This document shows positions 62,766 to 64,000 of a stretch of 64,000 nt of DNA, piece by piece. The stretch covers positions 6,125,577 through 6,189,576 of the forward strand of contig JANVCC010000076.1 of assembly GCA_025345505.1 (NCBI GenBank), given 5' to 3'. The position numbers were made by a program, and so were the translations under genes. How positions within the stretch are numbered: position 1 is the stretch's first letter; each line of letters begins with the position of its first letter. The stretch is from Todiramphus chloris collaris (taxonomy: Eukaryota; Chordata; Aves; Coraciiformes; Alcedinidae). The notes under the pieces are model-generated. The model worked only from the letters and a program-made list of their open reading frames with translations. It ran no database searches and was not told the origin of the DNA.

Positions 62766-63587
62766 GATTTAGGGTTGTTCAGCCTGGAGAAGAGAAGGCT
62801 CTGGGGAGACCTTGTTGCAGCCTTCCAGTATCTGAAAGGTGTCTGCAAGAAAGTTGTGGAAGGACTTTTTCACAGAATCACAGAATCACTTATGTTGGAA
62901 AAGACCCTTGGGATCATCGTGTCCAACCGTTAGCCCTACTCTACAAGGTCACCCCTAGACCATATCCCCCAACACCACATCTAAGCGGTGCTTAAACACA
63001 TCCAGGGATGGTGACTCAACCACTTCCCTGGGCAGACTATTCCAATATTTCACTGCCCTTTCTGTGAAGAATTTTTTCCTAATGTCTAGTCTAAACCTAC
63101 CTTGTTTCAGCTTTGGTCTATTCCATCTGGTTCTGTCACTAATTACCTGAGAGAAGAGACCAGCACCAGCCTCTCTACAATGTCCTTTCAGGTAGTTGTA
63201 GAGAGTAGTAAAGTCTCCCTTCAGCCTCCTCTTCCTCAAACTAAACAGACCCAGCTCCTTCAAACGGTCCTCATACGATCTATTCTCCATTTTTTTATTT
63301 TACAAGGGCTTGCAGTGATAGGATGAGGGGTAATGGCTTGAAACTGGAAGAGGGGAGATTTAGTTTAGAAATGAGGACGAAGTTCTTCACTGTGAGGGTG
63401 GGAGACACAGGAATAGGTTGCCCAGGGAAGCTGTGGATGCACCATCACTGGAAGTGCTCAGCGCCAGCTTGGATGGGGCCTTGTACAACCCAGTCTAGTG
63501 GGAGGTGTCCCTGCCCATGTCAGGCAGGTTGGAACTAGATGATCTTTAAGGTCCCTTCCAAGTGAAACCATTCTATGATACTATGAT
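62766..63587 (+). mobile_element. CR1 LINE (outer copy), split by another CR1
   Basis: The left part, 62766-62870, covers the [14 protein letters not shown]-type ORF2 segment and ends GTGGAAGGACTTTTT. The right part, 63295-63587, resumes TTTTACAAGGGCTTGCAGTG and runs to the 3' end (GGAGGTGTCCCTGCCCATGT, GATCTTTAAGGTCCCTTCCA, TTCTATGATACTATGATT). The two parts join to a continuous CR1 body at the GGACTTTTT/ACAAGGGC position. The gap between them is filled by a minus-strand CR1 (62871-63290). The outer copy must therefore be the older of the two. Its ORF2 frame is broken by the insertion and by other changes. Confidence 0.93.
62871..63290 (-). mobile_element. CR1 LINE (inner copy), inserted into another CR1
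   Basis: The left end is CACAGAATCACAGAATCAC, two and a half copies of the CR1 3' octamer in reverse complement. The right end lies just past the codons for [20 protein letters not shown] at about 63290. A 111-codon frame (62955-63290, minus) is uninterrupted and covers the C-terminal ORF2 segment: [33 protein letters not shown] and ending [10 protein letters not shown]-rich sequence (TTTTT at 62866-62870 and 63291-63296) lies on both sides, possibly a short target duplication at a poly-T site. It is a relatively young, 5'-truncated insertion. Confidence 0.93.
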
Positions 63588-64000
63588 TTTTCCTTCTTCA
63601 TAACCATCCCCAGTTTACCAGTTTGAAGAAGTAGTTCCCAGTCTTGGTCTCAGGTCCAGCTCCCCTAAAAGGAATTTGATCTGAGCCAGCGACTCCTAAA
63701 CAGTGTTACAAAGCATATTCTTGCCCTACAGCCTGAAATCAGACTCCACTAGAGATCCATCCCTGGCTACTCCTATAACCTGTGCTACTGTGTGCTGCTG
63801 CTTTGAGAAGAAAAAAACCCCTTCTTGATAAATACTCAAACAAATGGGACACACCTGCTTTTTCCAAGCTCTCCACAATGCAGTGGTGAGTGCATTCTTG
63901 CTGCCCTTAGAAATTAGAATGGCAAAGTCTTGCTGCTACCTGTGCACTATGAAAAAAACCAATTTGCTTCATTTTCAGTGCACTTTGTCCAGCGGATGTT
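63588..64000. other. Unique sequence at window end, no gene seen
   Basis: No recognised repeat or exon. Confidence 0.5.

Noticed and set aside
1-64000. CRISPR array, tRNA, rRNA or bacterial operon
   Set aside because: No regularly spaced repeats, cloverleaf with internal boxes, rRNA core or clustered long frames were seen on reading.

Overview
The window looks like bird (avian) nuclear DNA. It is AT-rich, mostly non-coding sequence carrying at least eleven CR1 LINE fragments, the dominant interspersed repeat of birds and other sauropsids. It also carries avian-style retroviral LTR fossils and a few ancient MIR/CORE-SINE relics. There is no sign of bacterial organisation: no operons, ribosome-binding sites, CRISPR array, rRNA or tRNA. 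I found no host protein-coding gene I could name. Nearly all open frames are short chance frames or CR1 reverse-transcriptase remnants.

Layout. 1-3000: AT-rich sequence with a 249-bp LTR fossil (1903-2151) flanked by a 5-bp duplication. 3100-4200: the only CpG island, with CAG/CGG repeats, a C13 run and a good splice donor after 3552. It is the best candidate for a promoter or first exon, most likely plus-strand. 4200-24000: unique AT-rich DNA with three CR1 copies (11354, 15234, 16655) and a patch dense in TAAT-core motifs (7371-7476). 24000-31000: the repeat-rich section, with two CR1 copies, a 245-bp LTR with promoter-like signals (25021-25265), a MIR relic (26979) and two adjacent LTRs of related avian families (28026-28583, 28615-29124). 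36000-41700: a short CR1 tail, the best-preserved CR1 copy (39574-40659, about 335 uninterrupted codons of the ORF2 C-terminal part including the FADD box) and a CORE-SINE relic. 41700-57000: mostly unique DNA with old CR1 and MIR scraps and a speculative candidate exon (43131-43294). 57000-64000: a GC-richer patch with a perfect RFX-type palindrome (58580-58592), a TCTA microsatellite (60907), and a CR1 split by a second CR1 in the opposite orientation (62766-63587).

The most economical reading is an intergenic region or very long intron, with one CpG-island promoter near the left end. I see no convincing new biological system. The items most worth checking are the CpG island, the RFX palindrome patch, the nested CR1, the twin LTRs and the 20-bp duplication at the 5' junction of the long CR1.
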